Origin: Parvularculaceae bacterium
GTDB taxonomy: Bacteria > Pseudomonadota > Alphaproteobacteria > Caulobacterales > Parvularculaceae
Assembly (NCBI GenBank): GCA_020446945.1
Contig: JAGRDS010000005.1
Coordinates: 89,619 to 125,704 of the forward strand
Direction: 5' to 3'
DNA: 36,086 nucleotides
Positions 27,138 to 35,197 of the stretch are shown here, piece after piece. How positions within the stretch are numbered: position 1 is the first letter of the stretch; each line of letters begins with the position of its first letter. The notes below the pieces were generated by a model that saw only the letters and a list, made by a program, of their open reading frames with translations, made no database searches and had not been told where the DNA came from. A program made the translations under genes and the position numbers.

Positions 27138-28397
27138 TCAAGCAGCGTCGACGCGGAGCCGCGCCTTGCGAAACGCCATAATCCGATCGTGCTGCGTCAT
27201 GGCGGCGCCCGTTTCCGGCGCCGCGTCCCCGGTTTCCGGTTCGCTTCGCGCGGCGGCGAGGATCGCGCGAACGGCGCCTTTCGCCGGTTCGTTCGATGCG
27301 ACGATCGGCAATCTTACGCAAGCGGCCAGCCCCTCGCCGGGCGCAGAGGAAAGATCGACGCGCCCGCCATGAAGTTCGGCGAGGCTGATGGCGAGAGAAA
27401 GTCCAAGCCCCGCTCCGCCCTGTCCGCGAACGCCCGACCCGTGCGCGGCGGTGAACCGCGCGCCGATTTTCGACAGCGTTTCCGAACTCATGCCGACGCC
27501 GTCATCCTTCACTGTGAAAAGGATCGCGTCATCATCGCGGCGCACAGTCAGGCGAACGTCGCCTTCCGGCGTGAATTTGACCGCATTCGACAAAAGGTTG
27601 AGCAGGATCTGACGAACCGCTTTCGGATCGAGCGCGCATTCGGGAAGGTCGGCGGCGATATCGACGGTAAGGGTCAAGCCGGCTTCTTCGGCCTGATGGG
27701 TCATGATAGCGGCGCATTCGCGCGCGATGAGCGCAGGATCGACGGCGACGCGCGTCAGCGAATAGCGATCCGCGTCAATCTTTGAAAGATCGAGGACAGT
27801 GTTGACGAGATCGAGCAAATGGCGGCCGGCCATGCGGATATGCTCCGCATACTGTGAATAGTTTTCATGGCCTACGGGTCCGAAAGTCTGGCGCTCAATC
27901 GTTTCAGCGAACCCGATAACAGCGTTCAGCGGCGTACGCATTTCATGACTGAGATCGGCGAGCGTCGCCGCGCCGTCGGCCGCCTCGGCGCGCACGCGGT
28001 CGATTTCCTGAACCAGCCGGCGATTGTCCCTTTTTTCGGCGGTCCGGTCGATGAGAAGAGCGACGGCGCGCCCGTCGGGCCTGCGCTCCAGCAGGATTTC
28101 GAAATTGCCGATTATGCCGCCCGGGCGGCGCGCGCGCGCCTCGATACGGCCGATCGCCTTTGAGCGGACCGCTTTTTCCACAGCCGCCCGATCGTCAGGC
28201 AGGAAAAGCGCGTCGAGCGTCCCGGCTTTTTCCGCATCTGCGAACATTCGCATGGCGGGCGCGGAAAGAGTGATCAAACGCCCGTCGGGACGAATCAGCG
28301 CGACGGACGCCGCGCCGACGCCGCCGAACGCCGCCCCGCCCCCGAGAAAATCGATCAGGCGGCGGCGCAGAACGTCAATACTCGCTGATAGCGACAT
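27138..28397 (-). CDS. Cytoplasmic PAS-domain sensor histidine kinase
   Basis: A 419-residue histidine kinase with no membrane segment. Residues 20-115 form a PAS-like domain (VALIRPDGRLITLSAPAMRM onward). A linker coiled coil follows, then HisKA with His151 in ADLSHEMRTPLNAVIGFAE, the H-box type seen in PleC/DivJ-like kinases. The ATPase domain has LLNLLSNAVKFTPEG, VKDDGVGMS and GAGLGLSLA. The C-terminus ends in a low-complexity tail. ATG 28397 has GAGGA five bases upstream; a TTG 93 bases earlier is the longer alternative. No receiver domain is present and no regulator gene is adjacent. Its promoter region carries CtrA/CcrM-like motifs. Confidence 0.9.
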   Translation of the reverse strand: MSLSASIDVLRRRLIDFLGGGAAFGGVGAASVALIRPDGRLITLSAPAMRMFADAEKAGTLDALFLPDDRAAVEKAVRSKAIGRIEARARRPGGIIGNFEILLERRPDGRAVALLIDRTAEKRDNRRLVQEIDRVRAEAADGAATLADLSHEMRTPLNAVIGFAETIERQTFGPVGHENYSQYAEHIRMAGRHLLDLVNTVLDLSKIDADRYSLTRVAVDPALIARECAAIMTHQAEEAGLTLTVDIAADLPECALDPKAVRQILLNLLSNAVKFTPEGDVRLTVRRDDDAILFTVKDDGVGMSSETLSKIGARFTAAHGSGVRGQGGAGLGLSLAISLAELHGGRVDLSSAPGEGLAACVRLPIVASNEPAKGAVRAILAAARSEPETGDAAPETGAAMTQHDRIMAFRKARLRVDAA

Positions 28398-28728
28398 GGC
28401 GGTCCTCAGGGCCGTTCGCAGCGCACATCGTAAGCGCCCGGAAAGGCCGGTTAACGAATCCTGACCATTTGGACGCGACACCGTTAACAAATGCTAAAAT
28501 CCGCTTTCCGCTGCTTTCAGCGAGGCCAGCACGATTCGCGGAGCCGTGAGCGGCCGATTTTTCAACCATTCGATCATCATTAACGTCTCGAATTTGGCTT
28601 GAATGTCGTTAGTATCCCGAAAGCTCGGTTAAGGGGGGCGCGGTTATCCTGAGGCCGCGTCGACCGGAATGCAGGCCGGGAGCGCGATCAATAGGGATAG
28701 GCCCCACGGGGCTGAACGGGAGCGGATT
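28398..28728. promoter_or_regulatory. Divergent intergenic region with TTAAC and GANTC motifs
   Basis: No gene is seen in these 331 bases between the divergent PAS kinase and the exported protein. TTAAC occurs at 28451-28455, 28484-28488 and 28580-28584. GANTC occurs at 28456-28460 (GAATC, abutting a TTAAC) and 28533-28537 (GATTC). These are the CtrA half-site and the CcrM methylation site of Caulobacter-like bacteria. The composition is locally AT-richer than flanking genes. Functional assignment is inference. Confidence 0.4.
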
Positions 28729-29769
28729 ATGTTGCGTAGCCTTTCGCCCGCGCACAAACGGGGCGCCTCCACCAATTTCAACCTGAAAGCGAGCCCGCCC
28801 GCCCGCCGGATCGGCGGCGCGATGGCGTCGGCGGCTTCAATTCTCGCCTTCGCCGCGACGAGCGGGGTTTCCGCTGAATCTCTGGCGCAGCCGCGCGACG
28901 CCGCGCTAGAGCGCGCGGCGGCCGACTATATAAGGTTCCGGGAAGACGTTTCGGCGATCGAAGCAACGCCGTTTAACAGCGCTGAAACGACTCGCGAAGC
29001 GCACCGGCGCCTGTCCGCCCACAAGGCCGACAAGCTTTCCGCCGGCTGGGTCGCCTATGCGGCGCTTGTGGCCGCCGATACGCCGGAATTTCGCGATGCG
29101 CTGCAAAAAGAAGTTTCAAGCCGAAAAAAAGTGAATGGACTTTCCGGCGCAGATGCGTTTTTCGCGAGGCTCGCCGAAAACCCGGCCTATCCGCGCACGC
29201 TTAAAGGCGCAGACAAGGCGATGGCGCGCGTTCTCGAAATGACGACGCATGATGCGGCGCGGTTTTCAGCGCTCGGCGAATCCTTCAAGGAACAGGCCTA
29301 CGCGATGCAGAAGACATCGTGGGGCAAGGCGAAAATTCCGCCAAGCTCAAAACGCCTTTCAGACGCGGAATCCTTCGCCCGTTCGCGCCCGTCCGCCACG
29401 GCGCCGACGCTCGCATCGGTAACGGAAAAAGGCGTAACGGCGCCGGGTCTGTCGAGCGCCGATTCGGAATGGAAGCCCGAATGGGGAAAGGACGCCGGAA
29501 AAGGGCGCATGAGCGAGCCGAACGCGCAAGTCATCATGAACCGCGTTCTTAATCTCGCCGCGCGTTACGCGGTAAGCGGCGTCAACGCGAAAACGGTTTC
29601 CGTCTATGCGCGGAACGACAAATCGAATTCATGTCTTTCCTTCGCCGCCTTGACATTCAAACAATGCATCGCCGCGACGCGCACGCCCTATGAAGAGGCG
29701 TTTTGCATCGGAGAACACGGGCTCAACGATGTCTCGACATGCATTGGCTGGGTCGCCGGCGTTCAATAA
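28729..29769 (+). CDS. Uncharacterised exported protein with C-terminal cysteines
   Basis: I do not recognise this 346-residue protein. The N-terminal basic stretch RSLSPAHKRG ends in a hydrophobic segment MASAASILAFAATSGVSA (about residues 30-48), which looks like a long signal peptide with cleavage near ASA/E. The middle is alpha-helical, Ala- and charge-rich. A Ser/Pro/Thr-rich stretch follows at about 205-245. The last 60 residues hold four cysteines (SNSCLSF, FKQCIAA, EAFCIGE, STCIGW), suggesting disulfides in the periplasm. ATG 28729 with GGGAG upstream is chosen over an earlier in-frame start. A strong terminator follows the stop. Confidence 0.7.
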   Translation: MLRSLSPAHKRGASTNFNLKASPPARRIGGAMASAASILAFAATSGVSAESLAQPRDAALERAAADYIRFREDVSAIEATPFNSAETTREAHRRLSAHKADKLSAGWVAYAALVAADTPEFRDALQKEVSSRKKVNGLSGADAFFARLAENPAYPRTLKGADKAMARVLEMTTHDAARFSALGESFKEQAYAMQKTSWGKAKIPPSSKRLSDAESFARSRPSATAPTLASVTEKGVTAPGLSSADSEWKPEWGKDAGKGRMSEPNAQVIMNRVLNLAARYAVSGVNAKTVSVYARNDKSNSCLSFAALTFKQCIAATRTPYEEAFCIGEHGLNDVSTCIGWVAGVQ

Positions 29770-29794
29770 AAAAACGCGCAAATACGTATGGATC

Positions 29795-29822
29795 AAGGCC
29801 GCTTGACCAGCGGCCTTTTTCT
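29795..29822 (+). terminator. Rho-independent terminator
   Basis: AAGGCCGCT (29795-29803) and AGCGGCCTT (29809-29817) form a perfect 9-bp stem with loop TGACC. A TTTTTCTTTTT tail follows. It lies 26 bases after the stop of the exported-protein gene. Confidence 0.9.
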
Positions 29823-29938
29823 TTTTGAGCGTCAGCGCTTTGGCGTCCCGCCCCTATCAGGGATCGCCGGTTCGCGTTTCCCCTTTCGTGTATCCGGACC
29901 GGCTGCGAGCGAATAATCGCTTGAGGAAAAAATCAATA

Positions 29939-30016
29939 GTGAGCGAAAACCGGCCTCGCGAACAAACGGACGCCGCACCCGATTTCACCCTCGACAAGCG
30001 CAGACGCCTCAACTAG
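29939..30016 (+). CDS. Possible 25-residue small protein
   Basis: GTG 29939 to TAG 30016, preceded 11 bases upstream by GAGGA (29923-29927). The peptide is hydrophilic and charged, beginning SENRPREQTDAAPDFTLDKR and ending in RRLN. It has no homologue that I recognise. It could be a real small gene, the remnant end of a longer frame (open back to 29825), or chance. It lies 44 bases before the next membrane-protein gene and after a terminator. Confidence 0.25.
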   Translation: MSENRPREQTDAAPDFTLDKRRRLN

Positions 30017-30060
30017 CCTTTTCAATCGGAAGGGCGCCGTTCGCTCAGGGGATTAACGCC

Positions 30061-31527
30061 GTGTTCGCAGACAGATACCGCGCGCATGTTCGCGCAGCGG
30101 CGATTTTTACGGCGTTTGCGCCTGCGCCGGCCTTATGCGCCTCCGCAGGTCCGCTAACAGGCGCGAGCGGCCTCGCCGCCGGATCGGCCATCGTTCTCGC
30201 GATATTGGGTGCAGTGACTTTCCTGATTATGACGTCAGCGCGCCTTTCAGGTTCTTCGCTGTTCAACCGGCTGTTTATCGTCGTCGCCACGACATCGGCG
30301 TTCTTTTCCGCCATTTCGTCCGCAGTCGGCTTTTCGCTGATCACGTCGCAGGAATCGCCCGACTTTTTCCGCAATTCCATTCTGCCGCCAGCCTTTGGCG
30401 TTTTCGTATTTTTCCTGGCGGCCGCAATCTGGATCGGCGGCGCGGAACTTGTTCGTCATCGCGACTGGTTTCGCGGCCTAAACGGCGGCCCGATCGCGAC
30501 CGTGCTGCATTTTTTCGAACGCTCGATCAAAATTTTCGTCGTCATCCCGATCTTGTCCTTCATCCTTTTTCTCGTCTCAACCTGGACGACGGTCGTCGGG
30601 ATCGCCGGCGTCGATGCGGTTCGCCATACTTATTCGGGCGAAATAAACCGGCTTCAGTCGGAATGCGCCGGCATCGCCTCATGGCGGCAGAAAGATATCG
30701 CCGCCCTTACCGATCTCAGACAATCCGTGCGCGACACGCAGAACGCCGCGAGGCGCGAACGCGAAAGCGGCTTTCAAACCGGCAGCGCCGGACGCGGCGC
30801 AGTCGCCGATTATATAGAAGGCGTCGCGCAATGGTACGCATCAGTTGAGAAGAGCGCCTCATCCATCCTGGACGCGGACGATCCGACCGGCCTTTCTCCG
30901 TTCACGGCGAATGTTTGCTCCGACCGGATCGAAACCCTGCAAACGATGCTGGCGGGCGACGCCTATGCGAATTACGATCGCTGGTCGGGAGAGTTTGAAA
31001 AGGACTTTGACGATTTCGCGGTTATCCTGAACCGCTGGCGCCAGGACAAGCGCATTGAAAATTACCTTCAATCGCAACTGGACGCTTTCGATCGCGCCAA
31101 CCCGAAACCGGTCGCAGGGATCACCGACGCACAATCGCGCGCCATCAACGCTTTCGCCGATGAGGTGACGGGATCGCTCAAGAAATTCATAAGCGCGCAG
31201 CGGCGCAGCAAACCCTCCCCGCCGATTGAATCGGCGGCGGAATTGTCGCCTGAACGCGGACTGGATATCGTTCGCGCGCTTTTTCAGCCCGCCGCCGGCG
31301 ACGCGCCCGAGGAAGAAAAGCGCATCTCGCGAACCGCCGCCGTAGTCGCAAATGAACGCATAGCCGGCCTTTCGAAGATTACGCCGCGCGATGCGGTATT
31401 GAAACACGCGAAAATCTTCTCCGACGTCTGGGCGCTCGGCCTTTCATGGGATTACGCGAGTTACGTATTGATGCTCGCATTCCTGTTTTTTCCTTCGGCC
31501 GAACGCGCCGCCGGCGAAAAAGGATGA
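30061..31527 (+). CDS. Uncharacterised multi-pass membrane protein
   Basis: Not recognised. It has 488 residues, starts at GTG 30061 and has AGGGGA ten bases upstream. Helices are apparent at about 38-60, 69-95, 106-130 and 156-180, the last containing FVVIPILSFILFLVSTWTTV. A soluble region of about 280 residues follows (181-460). It is helical and charged, with two cysteines (QSECAGI and TANVCSD). A final hydrophobic stretch lies near 462-480 (YASYVLMLAFLFFPS). This architecture resembles a four-helix membrane domain with a large extra-membrane domain tethered at both ends. The downstream 319 bases are non-coding. Confidence 0.7.
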   Translation: MFADRYRAHVRAAAIFTAFAPAPALCASAGPLTGASGLAAGSAIVLAILGAVTFLIMTSARLSGSSLFNRLFIVVATTSAFFSAISSAVGFSLITSQESPDFFRNSILPPAFGVFVFFLAAAIWIGGAELVRHRDWFRGLNGGPIATVLHFFERSIKIFVVIPILSFILFLVSTWTTVVGIAGVDAVRHTYSGEINRLQSECAGIASWRQKDIAALTDLRQSVRDTQNAARRERESGFQTGSAGRGAVADYIEGVAQWYASVEKSASSILDADDPTGLSPFTANVCSDRIETLQTMLAGDAYANYDRWSGEFEKDFDDFAVILNRWRQDKRIENYLQSQLDAFDRANPKPVAGITDAQSRAINAFADEVTGSLKKFISAQRRSKPSPPIESAAELSPERGLDIVRALFQPAAGDAPEEEKRISRTAAVVANERIAGLSKITPRDAVLKHAKIFSDVWALGLSWDYASYVLMLAFLFFPSAERAAGEKG

Positions 31528-31846
31528 GGTCAGGCGGCGCCAGCGGCGGCGATAACGATCCGCGGCGCGGCATTTGCTTCGCCGCCCGTATTCGCGATCG
31601 ATTCCAGGCCACGCTAAGTTCGTAAAACCGAAGATTAAAGGGGGGTGGAGAAAATCGTCCGCACATACTCAGGCCGACACCATCAGACCTCATGATTTTT
31701 GAACTTCGAGACGGGTCGGCGCGAGTTGAAAACTGCGCGGAGCGGCCTTGATCTCTCTGTCCTCGCGTTCCGCGCAACGCGGACATCAGGCGAGCAGGCC
31801 GTTATTCAGTTGTGTTCTATTGCGTGCGTAATGGCGCGGGAAAGGA
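31528..31846. other. 319-base non-coding gap
   Basis: Lies between convergent genes. I see no hairpin with a T tract, no RNA gene, and only short overlapping open frames with shadow-like composition. Confidence 0.5.
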
Positions 31847-32617
31847 TTATGTGCGCCTGCGTTCGCCGAGCTCCTCACCGATGGTTCGACGCATTTCCTC
31901 GGCCCTTTCCAGCGATGCGGTTCCAAACTTCATCACGATTACCATCGTCGAGGCCCAATACCGCAATTCATTCATAAGCGGCCTGTCATGGGCGATGGCG
32001 TCGGCGATCGTCCGCGCTTCAATCTCGCTTATCGGCGATTTGCAATCGACAAAGCGCTGATAGTCGGCGTCGGTTAAATAACAGTGATTCCAGATATAAG
32101 ACTGCACGTCGAGCGGAATGACGCCTCGAACATGCATGCGATAGGGCGGGCGCTCTGTAATGATCGGGTTAATAGCCGCACGGTAATATTGGGTGAGTGC
32201 TTCACGCAATTCCGTATTGGCGATCAGCCGGAGTTCGCCGGCGCTTTTCAATTCTTCATAGGTTGAGTTGGCAGGGTAAAACTCGGCGACCTGACTCGAC
32301 TGGAAATAAGCGACAACCAGCCGCCATGGCGAAAGTCCCGATGTATCGCCGGCATCCGCATAGGCAAGGCCCTTGACGCCGTAATCATAGACCTCATCCC
32401 AGAATTTGAGCTTGTCGCGATAGTTGGCGATGTCAGCATCCATTTCGCCGGCGATCCGTTCCAGGTAAGCATGAGCGCGGACCCGGTCCGCGCGCGCCGC
32501 ATTCCAGTTACCAAGCTGGATACCGATGAAAACACCAATGACGACGATGCAGAAATCGAGCGCCACCGCGGTCCAGTTCTGGGTTCTTAAATGTTCGATC
32601 ACTCGGCGCAGCAGCAT
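31847..32617 (-). CDS. Single-pass membrane protein, DUF6090-like
   Basis: A 256-residue protein with one N-terminal helix at about residues 16-36: WTAVALDFCIVVIGVFIG, followed by IQLGNWN. This helix-plus-NWN signature resembles DUF6090-type proteins, a family of unknown function. After it comes a mostly helical, charged domain (RADRVRAHAYLERIAGEMDAD onward) with LKSAGELRLIANTELREAL, also typical of the group. Three cysteines are scattered, one in the membrane helix. ATG 32617 has AGGGA upstream. It is transcribed away from the tRNA scar and is the last chromosomal-looking gene before the accessory end. Confidence 0.65.
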   Translation of the reverse strand: MLLRRVIEHLRTQNWTAVALDFCIVVIGVFIGIQLGNWNAARADRVRAHAYLERIAGEMDADIANYRDKLKFWDEVYDYGVKGLAYADAGDTSGLSPWRLVVAYFQSSQVAEFYPANSTYEELKSAGELRLIANTELREALTQYYRAAINPIITERPPYRMHVRGVIPLDVQSYIWNHCYLTDADYQRFVDCKSPISEIEARTIADAIAHDRPLMNELRYWASTMVIVMKFGTASLERAEEMRRTIGEELGERRRT

Positions 32618-32960
32618 GGCGTTCCCTGTGGATCAGAAGGAGAATATCACGCAATTCGAATGTCCGCCTACGGCGGTTTCCTAGCGTATTCGCCTTTGCG
32701 GGGGTAGCCGCTGGGTTGGAGCAAAAACTTGAAAATGCGCCGGCGCAGCGATCTTTGCGCTTCAGCTCTCGCGAAGCTCATTCAGATCGGCCGTTTCGGG
32801 GCGTTCTCCGCCTGGCGCGGCAAACAATGAAAGCCGATTGCAAGGCTCGATTAGCTGGATGCGCGATACGATATCAGGCCGGTTTCGCGCGCCCGAGGCG
32901 GCGAAAGTAACGGACCAATTCGCTGCGGCGATCAAACAGAAGGAATTTCAGCAACTTAGA

Positions 32961-33010
32961 TGGTACCGCCTGCTGGTCTCGAACCAGCGACCTCTAGATC
33001 CACAATCGGT
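32961..33010 (-). other. tRNA 3'-half, His-like: probable attachment-site scar
   Basis: Read on the minus strand, there is an anticodon-loop-like TTGTGGA (anticodon GTG), variable bases AGGTC, a perfect T arm GCTGG-TTCGAGA-CCAGC, then AGGCGGT, A and CCA. The 5' side fails: only two base pairs of the anticodon stem survive, and no D arm or matching acceptor strand follows. Similarity to a tRNA therefore stops at the anticodon stem, as after integration by a tyrosine recombinase. The His identity is tentative. The 3' discriminator A is compatible with alphaproteobacterial tRNA-His. Confidence 0.6.
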
Positions 33011-33124
33011 GTAAGGACGATTTTAAGACATTGATTTTCGATGCTTTTTCTTTTTCGTTTCAATAAGTTAGTCGAGATTTTGATTCTACTGAATTCCACC
33101 GAAATTCACGGATTTCCACCGGGA

Positions 33125-33245
33125 AATGAACCAAAATGAACCAAGTTTTTCGGCCGTCCGCGCAATTTGATGGCTAGAATCTTCGTGGAGATGTCTGACG
33201 TACGTAACCGCGGGCGGTATCCGAATGAACCTAAAATGAACCAAG
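33125..33245. repeat. Two direct copies of AATGAACC(A/T)AAATGAACCAAG
   Basis: Copies lie at 33125-33145 and 33224-33245, about 99 bases apart. Each is itself a double ATGAACC unit. They differ by one inserted base in the middle. They lie between the tRNA scar and hipBA, where arm-type integrase sites of an element would be expected; that role is inference. Confidence 0.6.
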
Positions 33246-33355
33246 CTCTTTGTTTGTAAGTCGCCGCTTTCACCGGAGGAAACAGGGTATTTTGGCAGGT
33301 TTCGACGAAGCAGCGCGTCGCAAGATAAAGAAGGTGAGAAACTTTTGAAAATAGA

Positions 33356-33413
33356 GGCCATATACGGCCTATTATGTTGACTTTTGATCTAAAATGGGCC
33401 ATATACGGCCTAT
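33356..33413 (+). promoter_or_regulatory. Twin operators and promoter of hipBA
   Basis: Two identical 17-base copies of GGCCATATACGGCCTAT lie at 33356-33372 and 33397-33413. The GGCC-N6-GGCC core is palindromic except for one pair. The spacing is 41 bases, about four helical turns. TTGACT (33377-33382) lies between them as a -35, and a -10-like CATATA or TATACG falls inside the second copy. Binding of HipB would then block its own promoter, as in E. coli hipBA. Confidence 0.65.
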
Positions 33414-33435
33414 GCTGAAAACCTCACAGGAGTTG

Positions 33436-33732
33436 ATGTCTGATCTCGGCGCTGCGATACGCGCTCGCCGGGCCGCACAACACTGGTCGCAGAGCGAGGC
33501 GGCCGCGCGCGCCGGCATGGGGCTTCGAACCTGGCGACGCATGGAAGCGACGGGACAAGCCACTATTGAGAACCTCGTCAACGCCGCGGTGGCGCTACGT
33601 TGCGAGGAAGGGCTCGCCGATCTGTTTCCCGCGCCAGCTGCGCGCAACATGGACGACCTCCTCGAACAGCAACGCAAAGCGCGCAAAGCCGTTGAGTCAA
33701 AGCAGCGCGTGCGTGCGGTGAGGCGCAAGTGA
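33436..33732 (+). CDS. hipB: HipB-like antitoxin, XRE-family DNA-binding protein
   Basis: A 98-residue protein. A Cro/CI helix-turn-helix fills residues 3-60: LGAAIRARRAAQHWSQSEAA, the recognition region RAGMGLRTWRRME, then TIENLVNAAVALR. A basic tail ends QRVRAVRRK. As antitoxin it should bind and neutralise HipA and repress the operon. ATG 33436 is preferred, with AGGAG three bases ahead and the domain beginning at once. In-frame ATGs at 33394 and 33412 would lie within or before the second operator. The stop overlaps the hipA GTG by four bases. The recognition helix lacks the classical Q-x-x-V/L-S pattern, so assignment leans on context. Confidence 0.82.
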   Translation: MSDLGAAIRARRAAQHWSQSEAAARAGMGLRTWRRMEATGQATIENLVNAAVALRCEEGLADLFPAPAARNMDDLLEQQRKARKAVESKQRVRAVRRK

Positions 33733-34982
33733 AACTCGCAACGGGAGCGCCGCTCAATTTGATGCTCGCGTTTGACGGCGAGCGCGATCGCTTGCCGGCT
33801 GGAAGACTAGCCCTCAACCAGAGCGTTGCACAGCTCGAATGGTCGCCCGAAATCGTCGAGCGCCGCTTGATAGTAGCCGCACTTCACTATCCGCCCGAAC
33901 CTGGCCTCCATGCGGCGCGCAGCCGCGAGTTTTCCGGACTCCACGGTTTCCTTGCAGATTCACTGCCGGACGGCTGGGGCTATCTGGTCATGCGGAAGCG
34001 CCTTGCGAAGCTCGGCGTCGATATCGCGACGCTATCGCCGCTCGAACGCCTGGCGCTTGTCGGCGAAACAGGACGAGGCGCGCTCGTATTCGAGCCTGCG
34101 ACAACGCCGCATGATGACGCCGGCGCGCTCGATCTCGACGCGCTTGCGGAGGAATCCGCAATAATCTTGTCGGACGGCGCCGGCGCGCTCGCCGATACGC
34201 TCGCTGCTCTCGCCGGCGGCTCCGGCGGCGCGCGACCGAAAGTTCATGTCGGGTTTGACGAAGCCGGCGCGGTGTCGATCGGAACCGGCGAAATCGCCGC
34301 CGGTCACACAGCGTGGATCGTAAAGTTCGCGGCCAAAGAAGATCCGTCAGACATCGGCCCAATAGAGGAAGCCTACGCCCTGATGGCGGAAGCGGCGGGC
34401 ATACAGATAAGCGAGCACAAACTCATCCCGTCAAAAAAGGGGCCGGAATATTTCGCGACGCGGCGCTTCGACCGACCAGCGCCGGGCAAGCGGCTGCATA
34501 TGGTCTCGCTTTCCGGCGCGATCGAATCCCCACCGGACACGCCCTCCAGCTACGACACATTTCTGCGGGCGACGCGCGCCATCACGCGCCGGGCCGATGA
34601 CGTGGAACAGGCGTTCCGCCGCATGGTTTTCAACGTGCTGGCGCACAATCGCGACGACCATACGCGCCAGCACGCATTTCTCATGGACGCCGAGGGCGAT
34701 TGGCGCTTATCGCCAGCGTACGACCTGACCTTTTCGCCGGGGCCGGGCGGCGAACATTATCTCGACATCGAAGGCGAAGGCCGGCGGCCGACGCGCGCGC
34801 ATTTTGATAAGCTCGGCGCTCGACATGGATTTAATACGAAGCGCATCGCCGCAATCATTGACGAAGTGCGAGGAGCCGTGGCGGATTGGCCGAAATTTGC
34901 TCAGGCCTCAGGCGCAGGGACCGAGTCGCGAAACCGCGTGCGAGATGCGCACGACCGCGTGTTTCGCGAATTCAATTCCTAA
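33729..34982 (+). CDS. hipA: HipA-family serine/threonine kinase toxin
   Basis: A 417-residue HipA-like kinase. E. coli HipA phosphorylates glutamyl-tRNA synthetase and induces dormancy; targets of other members differ. The N-terminal subdomain has FSGLHGFLADSLPDGWG. The core has the Gly-rich loop LAGGSGGARPKVHV, Lys199 in WIVKFAAKED, YFATRRFDR, the catalytic NRDDH (about 307-311) and LSPAYDLTFSPG (metal-binding Asp332). All key residues appear intact, so it should be an active kinase. The start is GTG overlapping the hipB stop, implying translational coupling. It lies in the accessory end of the window. Confidence 0.93.
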   Translation: MKLATGAPLNLMLAFDGERDRLPAGRLALNQSVAQLEWSPEIVERRLIVAALHYPPEPGLHAARSREFSGLHGFLADSLPDGWGYLVMRKRLAKLGVDIATLSPLERLALVGETGRGALVFEPATTPHDDAGALDLDALAEESAIILSDGAGALADTLAALAGGSGGARPKVHVGFDEAGAVSIGTGEIAAGHTAWIVKFAAKEDPSDIGPIEEAYALMAEAAGIQISEHKLIPSKKGPEYFATRRFDRPAPGKRLHMVSLSGAIESPPDTPSSYDTFLRATRAITRRADDVEQAFRRMVFNVLAHNRDDHTRQHAFLMDAEGDWRLSPAYDLTFSPGPGGEHYLDIEGEGRRPTRAHFDKLGARHGFNTKRIAAIIDEVRGAVADWPKFAQASGAGTESRNRVRDAHDRVFREFNS

Positions 34983-35197
34983 CGCAGCGGCGTGCAAAGG
35001 CTACTGGTTATTTTGTTCAGCGAAGACGCATTTCGGCCATCCATTGTAACATCGGCCGTCGATCCTCACTCAAAATTCGGTCGCGATTTTTCATAGAGAG
35101 GTCGCGGCTGGCACTAGAAAAATGTTGGATGACGCAGACTTGATTAAAGACAGTGTGCAATTATTCTCTCTTGTCAATCAAAATCATTGAGGGGGCG

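Larger units (their letters stand above)
32618..33355. other. 738-base gene-poor region at accessory boundary
   Basis: No credible protein gene. It contains a tRNA 3'-half (32961-33010) and two direct repeats (33125-33145 and 33224-33245). Beyond about 33010 the sequence is clearly AT-richer than the rest of the window. Minus-strand open frames here have repetitive translations and no ribosome sites. Confidence 0.6.

Noticed and set aside
31379..31786. Minus-strand frame containing Met-Cys-Gly-Arg-Phe, like the start of an SRAP/HMCES protein
   Set aside because: Nothing after the first five residues fits that family, and part of it overlaps the membrane-protein gene.
33086..33402. Two overlapping minus-strand frames with repeated Val-His-Phe/Phe-Gly-Ser-Phe segments
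   Set aside because: The repeated peptides come from the ATGAACC direct repeats; no ribosome site and no domain. Treated as non-coding.
35109..35129. TGGCAC that could be the -24 element of a sigma-54 promoter for the ECF gene
   Set aside because: No GC at the required -12 spacing.
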